Shown in pieces: positions 26,190-34,677 of a stretch of DNA of 64,000 nt. Source of the DNA: Aureimonas altamirensis (GTDB lineage: Bacteria; Pseudomonadota; Alphaproteobacteria; Rhizobiales; Rhizobiaceae); NCBI RefSeq assembly GCF_023702225.1, contig NZ_JAMQCO010000002.1, positions 62,001 through 126,000 on the forward strand. Direction: 5' to 3'. Position numbers and translations under genes: made by a program. The notes beneath the pieces are model-generated. The model saw only the letters and a list, made by a program, of their open reading frames with translations, ran no database searches and was not told the DNA's origin. Position 1 is the first letter of the stretch. Each line of letters opens with the position of its first letter.

Positions 26190-27341
26190 ATGAAGCGGCC
26201 CATATCATTCTTCGTGCACCACCAGGGGCGCGGACACGCCAGCCGCACGATGGCCTTGGTGGACAGGATGGCGGCGGACCGTCCCGTTTCCGTGCTGACT
26301 GCGGGGCCGCATCTGTTCGACGGATTCTCCCGCGATATCGAAATCGTACCCCTGCCCGACATGATCGGCGCAACCGTGCCGACGCCGCGCCTCTTCGCCG
26401 AGCAGACGCCCAGCGTCATGCACTGCGTGCCCCTCGGGCTGGCGGAAATGCGGCGGACAATGCGCATCATCCTCGATCATCTCGACGCCCGCGAGGTCGG
26501 GCTTTTCGTCGTGGACGTTTCGGCCGAGATCGCCCTTCTGTCCCGCATCGCAAGCGTCCCCTGCGTGCAGATCCGCATGCATGGCAACCGCTCGGACATC
26601 GCGCATATGGGCTCCTACGAAGCCTCGGTCGGCATGCTTGCGCCCTTCGACGAACGTCTGGAGCAGGCGGACTATCCCGCCGCCCTTCGTGCGCGCACCT
26701 GCTACACGGGCGGCCTGTGCACGACCCGGGCAGACAAGCCCCAGCGCGAGGATGCCCGACGGCGCCTGGGGTTGGATCCCGACCGGGAGATCATCCTGGC
26801 GCTCACGGGCGGGGGTGGCGCCGGAACGCCCTATGCCGCGCTGACGGTCGGCGCGCGCGCCGCGCCCGACGCGCTCTGGATCGCCATCGGACCGACGCTG
26901 GAGGAAGGCCACGAAACGGACTTCGCCAATCTGGTAAAGCTCGGCTGGGTGGACAACGTGCCGGATTACCTTGCGGCCGCCGACATCGTCATCGCATCGG
27001 CCGGAGACAATACGATCCACGAGGTTGCCCGCGCATCGGGAAAGCTGATCGTCATGCCGGAATGGCGCTACTTCTCGGAGCAGCATCGCAAGGCCGACGC
27101 GCTGGTCGCCATCGGGGCGGCCGTCACCGCACCACAGTGGCCGGGAGATTTTCCGGCATGGCTGGCGCTGCTGGACGCGGCACGCCGCCTGGACGGCTCC
27201 GTGCTCGCCTCGCTGCACGATCCCGACGCCGCAGGGCGCGGCGCACGGTGGCTCGAAGCGCTGACGGATGCGCTCTGGGAGGCCGCGCCGCAGCCCGTCC
27301 CTGCTGCCGCGCCGACGCCCTTGCCGGTCCGCGCGGCATGA
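26190..27341 (+). CDS. GT-B glycosyltransferase, GT28/MurG-like
   Basis: Protein of 383 residues that begins RPISFFVHHQGRGHASRTMAL, the nucleotide-sugar glycosyltransferase opening with Gly-x-Gly-His. The C-terminal donor domain has IILALTGGGGAGTPY (about residue 200), the segment LGWVDNVPDYLAAADIVIASAGDNTIHEVA (about residues 250-279) and GKLIVMPEWRYFSEQHRKADAL. This matches UDP-sugar-dependent GT28-type enzymes. The last 4 bases overlap the acyl-CoA-dehydrogenase-like gene (ATGA). Confidence 0.8.
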   Translation: MKRPISFFVHHQGRGHASRTMALVDRMAADRPVSVLTAGPHLFDGFSRDIEIVPLPDMIGATVPTPRLFAEQTPSVMHCVPLGLAEMRRTMRIILDHLDAREVGLFVVDVSAEIALLSRIASVPCVQIRMHGNRSDIAHMGSYEASVGMLAPFDERLEQADYPAALRARTCYTGGLCTTRADKPQREDARRRLGLDPDREIILALTGGGGAGTPYAALTVGARAAPDALWIAIGPTLEEGHETDFANLVKLGWVDNVPDYLAAADIVIASAGDNTIHEVARASGKLIVMPEWRYFSEQHRKADALVAIGAAVTAPQWPGDFPAWLALLDAARRLDGSVLASLHDPDAAGRGARWLEALTDALWEAAPQPVPAAAPTPLPVRAA

Positions 27342-28453
27342 AGCCGGGGACCGCGCAGAAGAGAGCGGCTTCCACCACGCTCGCCGACACCGCACGCGCC
27401 CTGTCCGCGCGGCTATCGGCCGATCCGGACGCCACGGCCGAAAGCCTTGTCGGCATATTGGCGAAGCAAGGGCTTCTGGCGGCCGGGATCGTGCCGACCG
27501 GCTCGGGAAAAGGCGGCTTCGCCTTCCATATGCCCTGGCAGGCGCTTGCGGACATATTGGAGGGCATCGGCGCCGTGGATCTCAGCCTCGCGCGGCTGCT
27601 GGAAGGCCATGTCAACGTCCTCCAGCTCGTGCACCTCTACGGTTCCCCCACCCAGCAGGAGCATGTGGCCGATCTTGCGCTGTCCGGCGAGTTGCTGGGC
27701 ATCTGGGGCGCCGACGACGCTCCGCCGGTAACGCTCGTCTGTGAAGGCGCGATCTGGCGGATGAGCGGCGCCAAACGCTACGCGTCGGGCGTCGGGGTCG
27801 TCCATACCGCGCTGGTTCCGGTGTTTACCGGCCCGGCGCCCCTCCTGCCCCTGGTCGAGGTCCGCCAGCCCGAGCGCATGGATCTGTCCGGCTGGGACCA
27901 TGGGGGCATGGCGCGGTCGCTGTCCGGGCGCTACTCCTTCGACGGAACAAGCCTTACGGGTGACGATCTTGTCGGCAATCCGGGCGATTACCGGCGCGAG
28001 CCCCATTTCGTCGGCGGCATATGGCGATGCGCAGCGGCCCAGGTGGGGGCCATCAAGGCCATCGTCACCATCATGCGCGATACGCTGGCGGAACGGGGGC
28101 ACGATGCCCACCCGCTCCAGAAGCAGCGGCTCGGCCGCGCCGCCATTCAGGCCCGCACCGCGCGACTGTGGGTGCACGACGCGGCCGGGCGGGTGGAGGC
28201 TGCCGCCTCGTCCAAAGATGCCGAAGCGATCAGGGAGGCGACCGCCCTTGCCGCCTACGCGCGCCTCGTCACCGAAGAGGCGGGGCTGGCCGTCATCGAG
28301 ACGGCGCAAAAGGCGATCGGCCTGTCCGGCTTTCACCGCGCGCATCCGCTGTCCATCCGCGCGGCAGACCTGGCGGTCTATCTGCGGCAAGCCAACCCCG
28401 ACGCCGTCCTGCTGGAACATGCGGCCGCCGTCAGCGAAAGCCTCGACGCATGA
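27338..28453 (+). CDS. Acyl-CoA dehydrogenase family protein, divergent
   Basis: Protein of 371 residues with the helical-sheet-helical order of acyl-CoA dehydrogenases. Residues near 75-90 read GAVDLSLARLLEGHVNVLQLV, the flavin-adjacent segment is WRMSGAKRYASGVGVV (about residue 140), and the C-terminal helices include GLAVIETAQKAIGLSGFHRAHPLSIRAADL. The usual FALTEP motif is replaced by LGIWGADD, and the catalytic Glu is not obvious, so the activity may differ from beta-oxidation. It overlaps its neighbours by 4 bases on both sides, so it belongs firmly to the glycosyltransferase/PIG-L operon. Confidence 0.8.
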   Translation: MKPGTAQKRAASTTLADTARALSARLSADPDATAESLVGILAKQGLLAAGIVPTGSGKGGFAFHMPWQALADILEGIGAVDLSLARLLEGHVNVLQLVHLYGSPTQQEHVADLALSGELLGIWGADDAPPVTLVCEGAIWRMSGAKRYASGVGVVHTALVPVFTGPAPLLPLVEVRQPERMDLSGWDHGGMARSLSGRYSFDGTSLTGDDLVGNPGDYRREPHFVGGIWRCAAAQVGAIKAIVTIMRDTLAERGHDAHPLQKQRLGRAAIQARTARLWVHDAAGRVEAAASSKDAEAIREATALAAYARLVTEEAGLAVIETAQKAIGLSGFHRAHPLSIRAADLAVYLRQANPDAVLLEHAAAVSESLDA

Positions 28454-29763
28454 ACGGGCCGTTCGGCACATGGACGGACCGGGCCGAAACTGCGCCGGTG
28501 GCGGATGTCGGCCTTTTGGTGGGCGACGGCAGCCTGATGGTGATCGCCCCCCACCCGGATGACGAGTCCATCGCCTGCTCGGCCCTTCTGCTGGATGCCG
28601 CCCGGCAGAATCGGGCGCTCGTCATCGTGGCGCTGACGGATGGCGATGCCTCGCATCCGGGGTCGGTGGCGGTGCCTCCCCCGCAGTTGGCACGGATCCG
28701 CACACACGAGCAGATGGCCGCCGTGGAAGCTTTAGGCTGTTCCCACGCCCAATGGCTGCGCCTCGGCCTTCCCGATGGGGCCAGCCGCTGGCATCCGGGG
28801 CGCCTCGCCGCCGTCGACGCCCTTGCGGAAAAATGCCGCCAGCTCGGCGTCACCGCCGTCGTGGCGCCGCATCCGGACGACCCGCACCCGGACCACCACG
28901 CGGCGGCGGAACTTGCCCTGGATCTGCGGGCGGAGCTGCCGCAGCTTCGTATCCTCTTTTACGAAGTCTGGACGTGCCGTCTGGCGCGCGATGCTCCGTT
29001 CCGCCAGGACGACCTGACGCCCTTCCGCGTCGCCACGGACAGGGAAGCGAAGCGGCGCGCCATCGCCTGCCACGCCAGCCAGCTCGGGCATGTCGTTCCG
29101 GATGCCGCCAGGGGCTTTACCCTGCCGGAATGGTTCCTGGCGCTTCACGATAGCGAATTCGAGCGCCTGTCATGGCTGCACATGCCCGGCGAGGCGCCCG
29201 CCGCTTCGCATTTCGATGTCATCTACAAAAGAAGTCCGGATCCATGGGACGTACGCACGTCCCCCTACGAACTCGGAAAGCGGGATGCCGCCCGCGCGCT
29301 CCTAGGCGATGCGCGTTTCGATCATGCGCTCGAGGCCGGCTGCGGAGAGGGTTGCCTTGCCGGCGACCTGCTGCTGCACGGGCAGGCCCGGCGCGCGACG
29401 GGTATCGACCAGGCGGAGGAGATCGTCGAGCGGGCCCGCAAGTCCGCCCCGGAGGGGCTTCGCCTCGTTCGCGGGCGGCTGCCCGACGATCTTCCGGAGG
29501 GCCCCTACGATCTCGTGATCTTTTCGGAGTTGCTCTACTACCTTCCGGAAAGGGATCTTGAGCGTCTGGCCGCCCTGACACGGATGCAGATGGTGCCGGG
29601 GGCCGCAATGCTGATCGTGTCCTATCTGGGCGATACCGAAACCCCGCTCGACGCCAGGGCCGGTGCGGATTTCTTCATCGCGCTGTTCGGGCCGGAGCTC
29701 CAGCCCGTCTCGCGCCGGAGCGCGGAACGGTTCCGGATCGATCTGTTGCGATGGCGTCCCTGA
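28450..29763 (+). CDS. Bifunctional PIG-L deacetylase / SAM-dependent methyltransferase
   Basis: Protein of 437 residues. The N-terminal PIG-L (LmbE) domain has the zinc motif APHPDDES at about residues 33-40 and a second motif PHPDDPHPDHHAA near residue 138, which is typical for N-acetylglucosaminyl deacetylases such as MshB. From about residue 255 a NodS-like class I methyltransferase follows (RSPDPWDVRTSPYELGKRDA; motif I HALEAGCGEGCLAG near residue 291; YDLVIFSELLYYL). Together they could deacetylate an amino sugar and methylate the product (inference). The 3' end overlaps the convergent GT2 gene by 89 bases. Confidence 0.88.
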   Translation: MNGPFGTWTDRAETAPVADVGLLVGDGSLMVIAPHPDDESIACSALLLDAARQNRALVIVALTDGDASHPGSVAVPPPQLARIRTHEQMAAVEALGCSHAQWLRLGLPDGASRWHPGRLAAVDALAEKCRQLGVTAVVAPHPDDPHPDHHAAAELALDLRAELPQLRILFYEVWTCRLARDAPFRQDDLTPFRVATDREAKRRAIACHASQLGHVVPDAARGFTLPEWFLALHDSEFERLSWLHMPGEAPAASHFDVIYKRSPDPWDVRTSPYELGKRDAARALLGDARFDHALEAGCGEGCLAGDLLLHGQARRATGIDQAEEIVERARKSAPEGLRLVRGRLPDDLPEGPYDLVIFSELLYYLPERDLERLAALTRMQMVPGAAMLIVSYLGDTETPLDARAGADFFIALFGPELQPVSRRSAERFRIDLLRWRP

Positions 29764-30862
29764 TCGCCAGCAGACCGGGCAGATGGCGGGCAAGGTCGGA
29801 TAGGCGCAGGGGCCAACGCGCCAGGACAGGGCTCATGTCTTCGGCCGTGTGAAACGCACAGCGGCCGCCCTGCTCGGCCAGTTCGTCCAGCCTGTCGCCT
29901 TCGACGCCGACATCGGCAAGAACGGACCGGCGCGTCTCGATATCGTCGGCTGCCAGGAAGTCGCGGAGCGCGCAGTTCCGTCGCACCAGCGTTTCCGGCA
30001 CTTCCAGCAACTCGTCGACGATCGGGTCCGCCTCGGTCCGGCTGCGCTGCAATTCGTCGGCAAGGCCGCCACGCGCCCGGCCGTCTAGCCGGGGCGATGT
30101 CGCCACGCGCGCGGTATCCACATAAAGGACGCGGAGCCCCAGGCCCAGGACGCTGCGCCGCAGGGCGCGATCTTCCCCGGACGGTGGTGTCGGCAATCCG
30201 CCGACCGCACCATAGGCCCTGCCGGTGATGGCAAAATTGGCCCCGCCGATATTGCCATGATGCGGCCAGGAATTGTCACGGTCGGGAAACAGCATCTCCG
30301 CGACCTCCCGCGAGACTGCCCTGTACTCCCGCAACAGATATTCGCCGGCAGGGTCGGCCTGCGGCAGAAGCGCGGCTTCCTCGGCCAGGAAGTCGATGGC
30401 GCCGCAGACGAGGTCGCCACCCCGCGCAAAGGCTGCCCTGTACGCACCGGCCAGGCCTTTGCCCGCGATCGTATCGCCATCCGTCGACAGAAGCAGGGCC
30501 TCGGGGTTCAGGGCATGGGCGATGTCCATCGCCAGGCGGCGGGCACGCGGCGCGCTGCCCTGCCCCGAGCGCCAATCGCATCGAAGCAGCAGCCACGGGC
30601 GCGTCCAACCCTGCATGACATCCAGTGCCGCCGGCGCCGTCGCATCGCGGCAGCCGTTGGCCACCAGGACCACCCCGTCGTCATCGTCCAGCGCCTCATT
30701 CAGGGCCACGAGGCAGCGACGGATCAGGCGTTCTTCATCGCAGGCCGGTATGCAGGCGCACAGGCCGGGCTGCTTTGGCCATGCGCCGTCGATGGCCGGC
30801 GGACCCTCTATCGGGAACGCGCCCGCAACGGTTTCGACGGTCCGATGCGCTTCCTTGTCCAT
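29675..30862 (-). CDS. Glycosyltransferase family 2 protein
   Basis: GT-A glycosyltransferase of 395 residues with CACIPACDEERLIRRCLVAL at about residues 34-53 (nucleotide-sugar strand), GVVLVANGCRDAT, LLLSTDGDTIAGKG (DxD, about residue 125) and GGANFAITGRAYGAVGGLPT (about residue 200). This is typical of GT2 enzymes with a long helical C-terminal tail. It is convergent with the PIG-L/methyltransferase gene, and its last 30 codons are antisense to that gene. It probably works in the same pathway, in a separate transcription unit. Confidence 0.87.
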   Translation of the reverse strand: MDKEAHRTVETVAGAFPIEGPPAIDGAWPKQPGLCACIPACDEERLIRRCLVALNEALDDDDGVVLVANGCRDATAPAALDVMQGWTRPWLLLRCDWRSGQGSAPRARRLAMDIAHALNPEALLLSTDGDTIAGKGLAGAYRAAFARGGDLVCGAIDFLAEEAALLPQADPAGEYLLREYRAVSREVAEMLFPDRDNSWPHHGNIGGANFAITGRAYGAVGGLPTPPSGEDRALRRSVLGLGLRVLYVDTARVATSPRLDGRARGGLADELQRSRTEADPIVDELLEVPETLVRRNCALRDFLAADDIETRRSVLADVGVEGDRLDELAEQGGRCAFHTAEDMSPVLARWPLRLSDLARHLPGLLAIRDAIATDRSGTVPRSGARRAGAPARTAR

Positions 30863-30964
30863 AATCCCTTCAATTCACCGGACGCCGCCGCGTTCCGCTG
30901 GACACTGACGGAACGGATGCTTAAGAAACCTGATTTCAGTGTTCAAGTTTCCGTGTCAGTTGCG

Positions 30965-31882
30965 ATGCACGATCCTGCAAGCCCTTTTTCCCCGTCCGCT
31001 GCGTTCCTTCACAGGCGCGCGGTCCTGGCCTTTGCCGGCGCTGCCCTGTCCGGTCTAGCCCTCGCGCCTGCGGCGCGTGCACAGACTGCGCGGCGGATCG
31101 TCTCTCTGGATTACGGGCTGGCGGAAACGCTGATTACGCTTGGCCTGCCGCCGGTCGGCCTTGCCGACGTGCCGGGCTGGGCCGAATGGGTGGTGGAGCC
31201 GCCTTTGCCGGCCCGCACGGTGGATGTCGGAGCCAATCTGGATCCCAATCTGGAAGTCGTATCGGCGCTGCGGCCGGACCTGATCCTGACCAGCGACTAC
31301 ACATCGGCGGCAGAGCCGATCCTGTCCCGGATCGCACCGGTGGAGCGCATCTCGATCTATGCTCCGGGCCTCGTTCCGTTCGACGAATCCGTAACCGCAA
31401 CGCGCCGTCTGGGACGCCTGACAGGCCTGGAAGCGCGTGCCGAGGCCTTCCTTGCCGATACGCAGGCCTTCTTCGATGCAACGCGCATCGCCTGTGCGCA
31501 ATTCGCGGACACGCCACTTCTGGTTGTATCGTTGATGGATGAGCGTCATGTGCGCGTCTATGCGCCCGTCGGTCTTCTCGATTCGGTCATGAAACGGCTC
31601 GGCCTCACCAATGCCTGGCAGGCTGATGGCGGCTACTGGGGGTTCGAGACGGTCGGCATCGAGCGTCTTTCGGAGGTGGGGGACGCGCAGCTCTTGCTGA
31701 TCGAGCCGGTACAGCCGGATGCATGGACGCGCCTGTCGCAATCTCCCCTGTGGCAGGCATTGCCGGCGGTGCGCCGGCGGCAGGTACGCCGCCTGCCCTC
31801 CGTCCTGATGTTCGGCAGCCTCGTCGCGGCACGTCGCTTCGCCGGGTCGCTGCGCGTCGCACTGGAAAGCCCCGCCTCGTGA
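30965..31882 (+). CDS. Iron-siderophore ABC transporter substrate-binding protein, FhuD-like
   Basis: Periplasmic binding protein of 305 residues. A twin-Arg-like signal, HRRAVLAFAGAALSGLALAP, ends near AARAQ (about residue 40). The mature protein opens RRIVSLDYGLAETLITLGLPPVGLADV, as in FhuD-type class III binding proteins, and has the single long helix linking two lobes. Start ATG 30965 is a choice: no good ribosome binding site is seen and upstream in-frame starts exist. The stop overlaps the GTG of the permease. Hydroxamate siderophore uptake is the likely role. Confidence 0.85.
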   Translation: MHDPASPFSPSAAFLHRRAVLAFAGAALSGLALAPAARAQTARRIVSLDYGLAETLITLGLPPVGLADVPGWAEWVVEPPLPARTVDVGANLDPNLEVVSALRPDLILTSDYTSAAEPILSRIAPVERISIYAPGLVPFDESVTATRRLGRLTGLEARAEAFLADTQAFFDATRIACAQFADTPLLVVSLMDERHVRVYAPVGLLDSVMKRLGLTNAWQADGGYWGFETVGIERLSEVGDAQLLLIEPVQPDAWTRLSQSPLWQALPAVRRRQVRRLPSVLMFGSLVAARRFAGSLRVALESPAS

Positions 31883-33858
31883 AGCTGGCCATATCATCGA
31901 GTGCGCCGCGCCTTGCGCTCGGCCTTCTCGGCATCGCCGCGCTGCTGGCTGCAGCCCTGTTTGCCGGCAACGTGCAGGAGTTGTTCCGCCCGACGCAAGG
32001 CTATGACGTCGACAGGCTCGTCTTCCTGTACGCAACGCTTCCGCGCCTGGGCCTGGCGCTTCTGGCGGGGGCCGGCCTCGGCGCATCCGGCGCCATCCTG
32101 CAGATGGCCCTGCGCAATCCGCTGGCCTCGCCCACCACGGTCGGCATCGACGGGGGAGCGCGGTTGGCCATCGCCGTGGCGCTGCTGTTCATGCCGGGCC
32201 TGCTCGGCTGGGGGCGCGACATCGCCGCCCTCGCCGGCTCGCTCCTTGCCATGCTGCTCGTCCTCGTCCTGACCCGCCGGCAGGGTTTCTCGCCGGTGCC
32301 GCTGGTACTGGCCGGCCTGATGGTCAGCCTTCTGTGCGCCGCCATGTCCGGCGTGCTGCAACTGACGCACCAACGCTATCTGGAAGGTCTTTTCATCTGG
32401 GGCGCCGGGTCGTTGAGCGCGCAAGGCTGGGCGCCGGTCGGCGCACTCGGCCTGCGCCTGGCGCTGGCCTTCGCGATCCTCATGCCGCTGATGCGGCCGC
32501 TGAGGCTTATCGAACTCGGCAGCGACAGCGCGCGCGGCCTGGGGCTGAAAGTGGCGCAATGGCGCATGGCGGCAATCTTCGCCGGCATCCTTCCGGCGGC
32601 ATTGGTTACCAGCGCGGTGGGCGTGTTCGGTTTCATCGGCCTGATCGCGCCTTTGCTTGCCACCGCTTCGGGCGCGACGACACCCTTGAAGCGGCTGATC
32701 TGGTCTGCCGTCACCGGCGCCGGGCTGCTGCTCCTTACGGATCTTTGCGTTCAGTGGGCCGCGGGAGCCTATGCGGCCTTCGTACCGACAGGCGCGGTCA
32801 CCGCCATACTGGGCTCGCCATTGCTGCTCTGGCTGCTGCCACGGCTGTCCATCGGACAGCGCGTGCCGCCCGGCATGGCGGCCGGGGCGCGCCCAAACCC
32901 CGCACGCCTCGGCCTGCCTGCACTCGGGCTCGCCGTTCTGGTTTTGCTGGTGGTGACGCTTATGGTCGGGCGCGTACCCGGCGGCGCCTTCGCCGTCGCC
33001 ATGCCGGAGCAGTGGGCGGACCTTGCGCAATGGCGGATCCCGCGCACCGTCGCCGCCTTCGTCGCAGGGGCGCTTCTTGGCATCGCTGGCCTGATCCTGC
33101 AGCGCGTCAGCGGCAACGAGATGGCCAGCCCCGAAATTCTGGGCATCGGCGCCGGCGCGCTGCTGGGCATGGCGGCGATACTGCTTCTTGCGGGAGCATC
33201 CGGAGGGATCGGGGCCACCGGCGCGGGGCTTCTGGGCGGTCTGTTCACCATCCTGATCGTGCTCGGCTTCAGCAGGCGCTCCGGCTTCGCGCCGGACCGC
33301 GTTCTCCTGTCGGGTATAGCCATCACCGCACTGGCCGATGCCTTCATCGGCGTGCTTACCGCCAGCGGCGATCCACGCGGCTTCCAGCTTCTTCGCCTGG
33401 TCGGCGGATCGGCCTCGGCCGCTACATGGCCGTTGGTGCTGCAGATGGCAGGCGCGCTGGCGATCATCGCCGCCGCCACCGCCGCCTGTCTTCGCTGGCT
33501 CGCCATGCTGCCTCTCGGTCAGGCAACCAGCCTTTCCCTGGGCGTGCCGCTTCGCCCGGCCCGCCTGTCGCTTCTGGCGCTCGCCGCATTGGCAGCCGCC
33601 ATTGCCGTCCCCGTTGCCGGTACGGTCAGCTTCGTCGGGTTGATGGCGCCGCATCTGGCACTCCGGTTTGGCAAGGGGGGGCATGCGCCCGGCCCGATGC
33701 TGCTGCGCGCGGCCCTTGCGGGTGGCCTCGTCATGGTGGTCGCCGATTGGGTCGCGCGGCTCGCCGCATTTCCGTTCCAGCTACCCACGGGCCTCGTCGC
33801 CTGCCTTGTCGGCGGGCCGTTCCTTCTGGTCCTTCTACAGAAACGCAGCCGAACGTAA
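31879..33858 (+). CDS. Iron-siderophore ABC transporter permease, FhuB-like (duplicated)
   Basis: Permease of 659 residues, twice the length of a BtuC/FepD permease. Two homologous halves each contain the family motif: LGASGAILQMALRNPLASPTTVGIDGGA (first half) and LGIAGLILQRVSGNEMASPEILGIGAGA (second half). The coupling loops VFGFIGLIAPLL and VSFVGLMAPHLALR also recur. About 18-20 helices are expected. The start is GTG at 31879, overlapping the FhuD-like stop (GTGA). No FhuC-like ATPase gene follows: the next gene is a GntR regulator, so an ATPase must come from elsewhere. Confidence 0.9.
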   Translation: MKLAISSSAPRLALGLLGIAALLAAALFAGNVQELFRPTQGYDVDRLVFLYATLPRLGLALLAGAGLGASGAILQMALRNPLASPTTVGIDGGARLAIAVALLFMPGLLGWGRDIAALAGSLLAMLLVLVLTRRQGFSPVPLVLAGLMVSLLCAAMSGVLQLTHQRYLEGLFIWGAGSLSAQGWAPVGALGLRLALAFAILMPLMRPLRLIELGSDSARGLGLKVAQWRMAAIFAGILPAALVTSAVGVFGFIGLIAPLLATASGATTPLKRLIWSAVTGAGLLLLTDLCVQWAAGAYAAFVPTGAVTAILGSPLLLWLLPRLSIGQRVPPGMAAGARPNPARLGLPALGLAVLVLLVVTLMVGRVPGGAFAVAMPEQWADLAQWRIPRTVAAFVAGALLGIAGLILQRVSGNEMASPEILGIGAGALLGMAAILLLAGASGGIGATGAGLLGGLFTILIVLGFSRRSGFAPDRVLLSGIAITALADAFIGVLTASGDPRGFQLLRLVGGSASAATWPLVLQMAGALAIIAAATAACLRWLAMLPLGQATSLSLGVPLRPARLSLLALAALAAAIAVPVAGTVSFVGLMAPHLALRFGKGGHAPGPMLLRAALAGGLVMVVADWVARLAAFPFQLPTGLVACLVGGPFLLVLLQKRSRT

Positions 33859-33902
33859 CTGCTGCGTTCGCACCCGCACAAAAATCGGGCTTGCCCAGAG
33901 AA

Positions 33903-33931
33903 TTGACAGACGCCGCCAGATTGGCAAGATG
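33903..33931 (+). promoter_or_regulatory. Candidate promoter of the third FadR-type regulator operon
   Basis: TTGACA (33903-33908) is a perfect -35. The -10 is weak (CAAGAT at 33925-33930, 16-base spacer). The start point would fall next to the partly symmetric site at 33933-33957. Confidence 0.35.
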
Positions 33932-33932
33932 T

Positions 33933-33957
33933 CAGACCAATTCTATCAGTCTGGTTT
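33933..33957. promoter_or_regulatory. Imperfect inverted repeat, possible operator of the third FadR-type regulator
   Basis: CAGAC (33933-33937) and GTCTG (33949-33953) are inverted copies. The region also holds ACCAATT (33936-33942) and CTGGTTT (33951-33957), which loosely resemble the ACCAAT/ATTGGT sites at 6374 and 19335. It lies 10 bases before the regulator start. Symmetry is much weaker than in the other two sites. Confidence 0.4.
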
Positions 33958-33966
33958 CTAGCGCCG

Positions 33967-34677
33967 ATGCAGCAGGGGCTTGCCCGCCTACCGACACATG
34001 ACAGGCTGCGCGACGTCCTCGCCGCGCTGGCCGACTATGTCGACCGTGCCGGGCTGAAGGCATCGGACAAGCTGCCGGCAGAGCGGGAGTTGATGTCGGC
34101 GCTGGGCGTCGGGCGCTCTACGATCCGCGAGGCCATCCGCCAGTGGCAGGCGCTCGGCATCGTGGAGACCCGCAAGGGCAGCGGCTCCTATCTTCTGCGC
34201 ACCGTCAATGCGACCACCGTCCACATGCCGCTTTCCATCGACGGTTCGGAGTTGCGCAACGCGCTTCTCCAGACGCTGGAGGTGCGCCGCGCACTGGAAG
34301 TGGAGGCATCGGCGCTCGCTGCCCTGCGCGCCACGCCACAAGACCTGGCGGTCATGGAGGACCGGCTCGCGGAGGTGGAGCGAAAGCACATCGCGCGCGG
34401 TGGCCAGGGCGCCGGCGCGGAAGACCTTCTTTTCCACCTCTCCATCTACGACGCCGCCCACAACCCGTTGTTCGGCCAATTGCTGGAGCAGATGCGCCAG
34501 ACCTTCGAAAGCTTCTTCGCCGAACCCTTCGACAGGCCCGACTTCGCACGCCGCTCCTTTCCCTTCCACCGCGAGCTGTTCCACGCCATCGCGGCCCGCG
34601 ATCCGGAAACGGCACGCCGCAAGACAATCGCAATCCTCGACATCGTCGAGGAAGACATCAAGGACATGTCGACATGA
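33967..34677 (+). CDS. GntR family regulator, FadR subfamily (FCD domain)
   Basis: Regulator of 236 residues. The winged helix-turn-helix is DKLPAERELMSALGVGRSTI with wing IVETRKGSGSYLL (about residues 65-78). The FCD domain has LEVRRALEVEASALAALRATP, DLLFHLSIYDAAHNPLF and FPFHRELFHAIAARDPETA. The gene overlaps the PLP-enzyme gene by 4 bases and so heads a regulator-enzyme-importer operon running to about 41290. Confidence 0.92.
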   Translation: MQQGLARLPTHDRLRDVLAALADYVDRAGLKASDKLPAERELMSALGVGRSTIREAIRQWQALGIVETRKGSGSYLLRTVNATTVHMPLSIDGSELRNALLQTLEVRRALEVEASALAALRATPQDLAVMEDRLAEVERKHIARGGQGAGAEDLLFHLSIYDAAHNPLFGQLLEQMRQTFESFFAEPFDRPDFARRSFPFHRELFHAIAARDPETARRKTIAILDIVEEDIKDMST

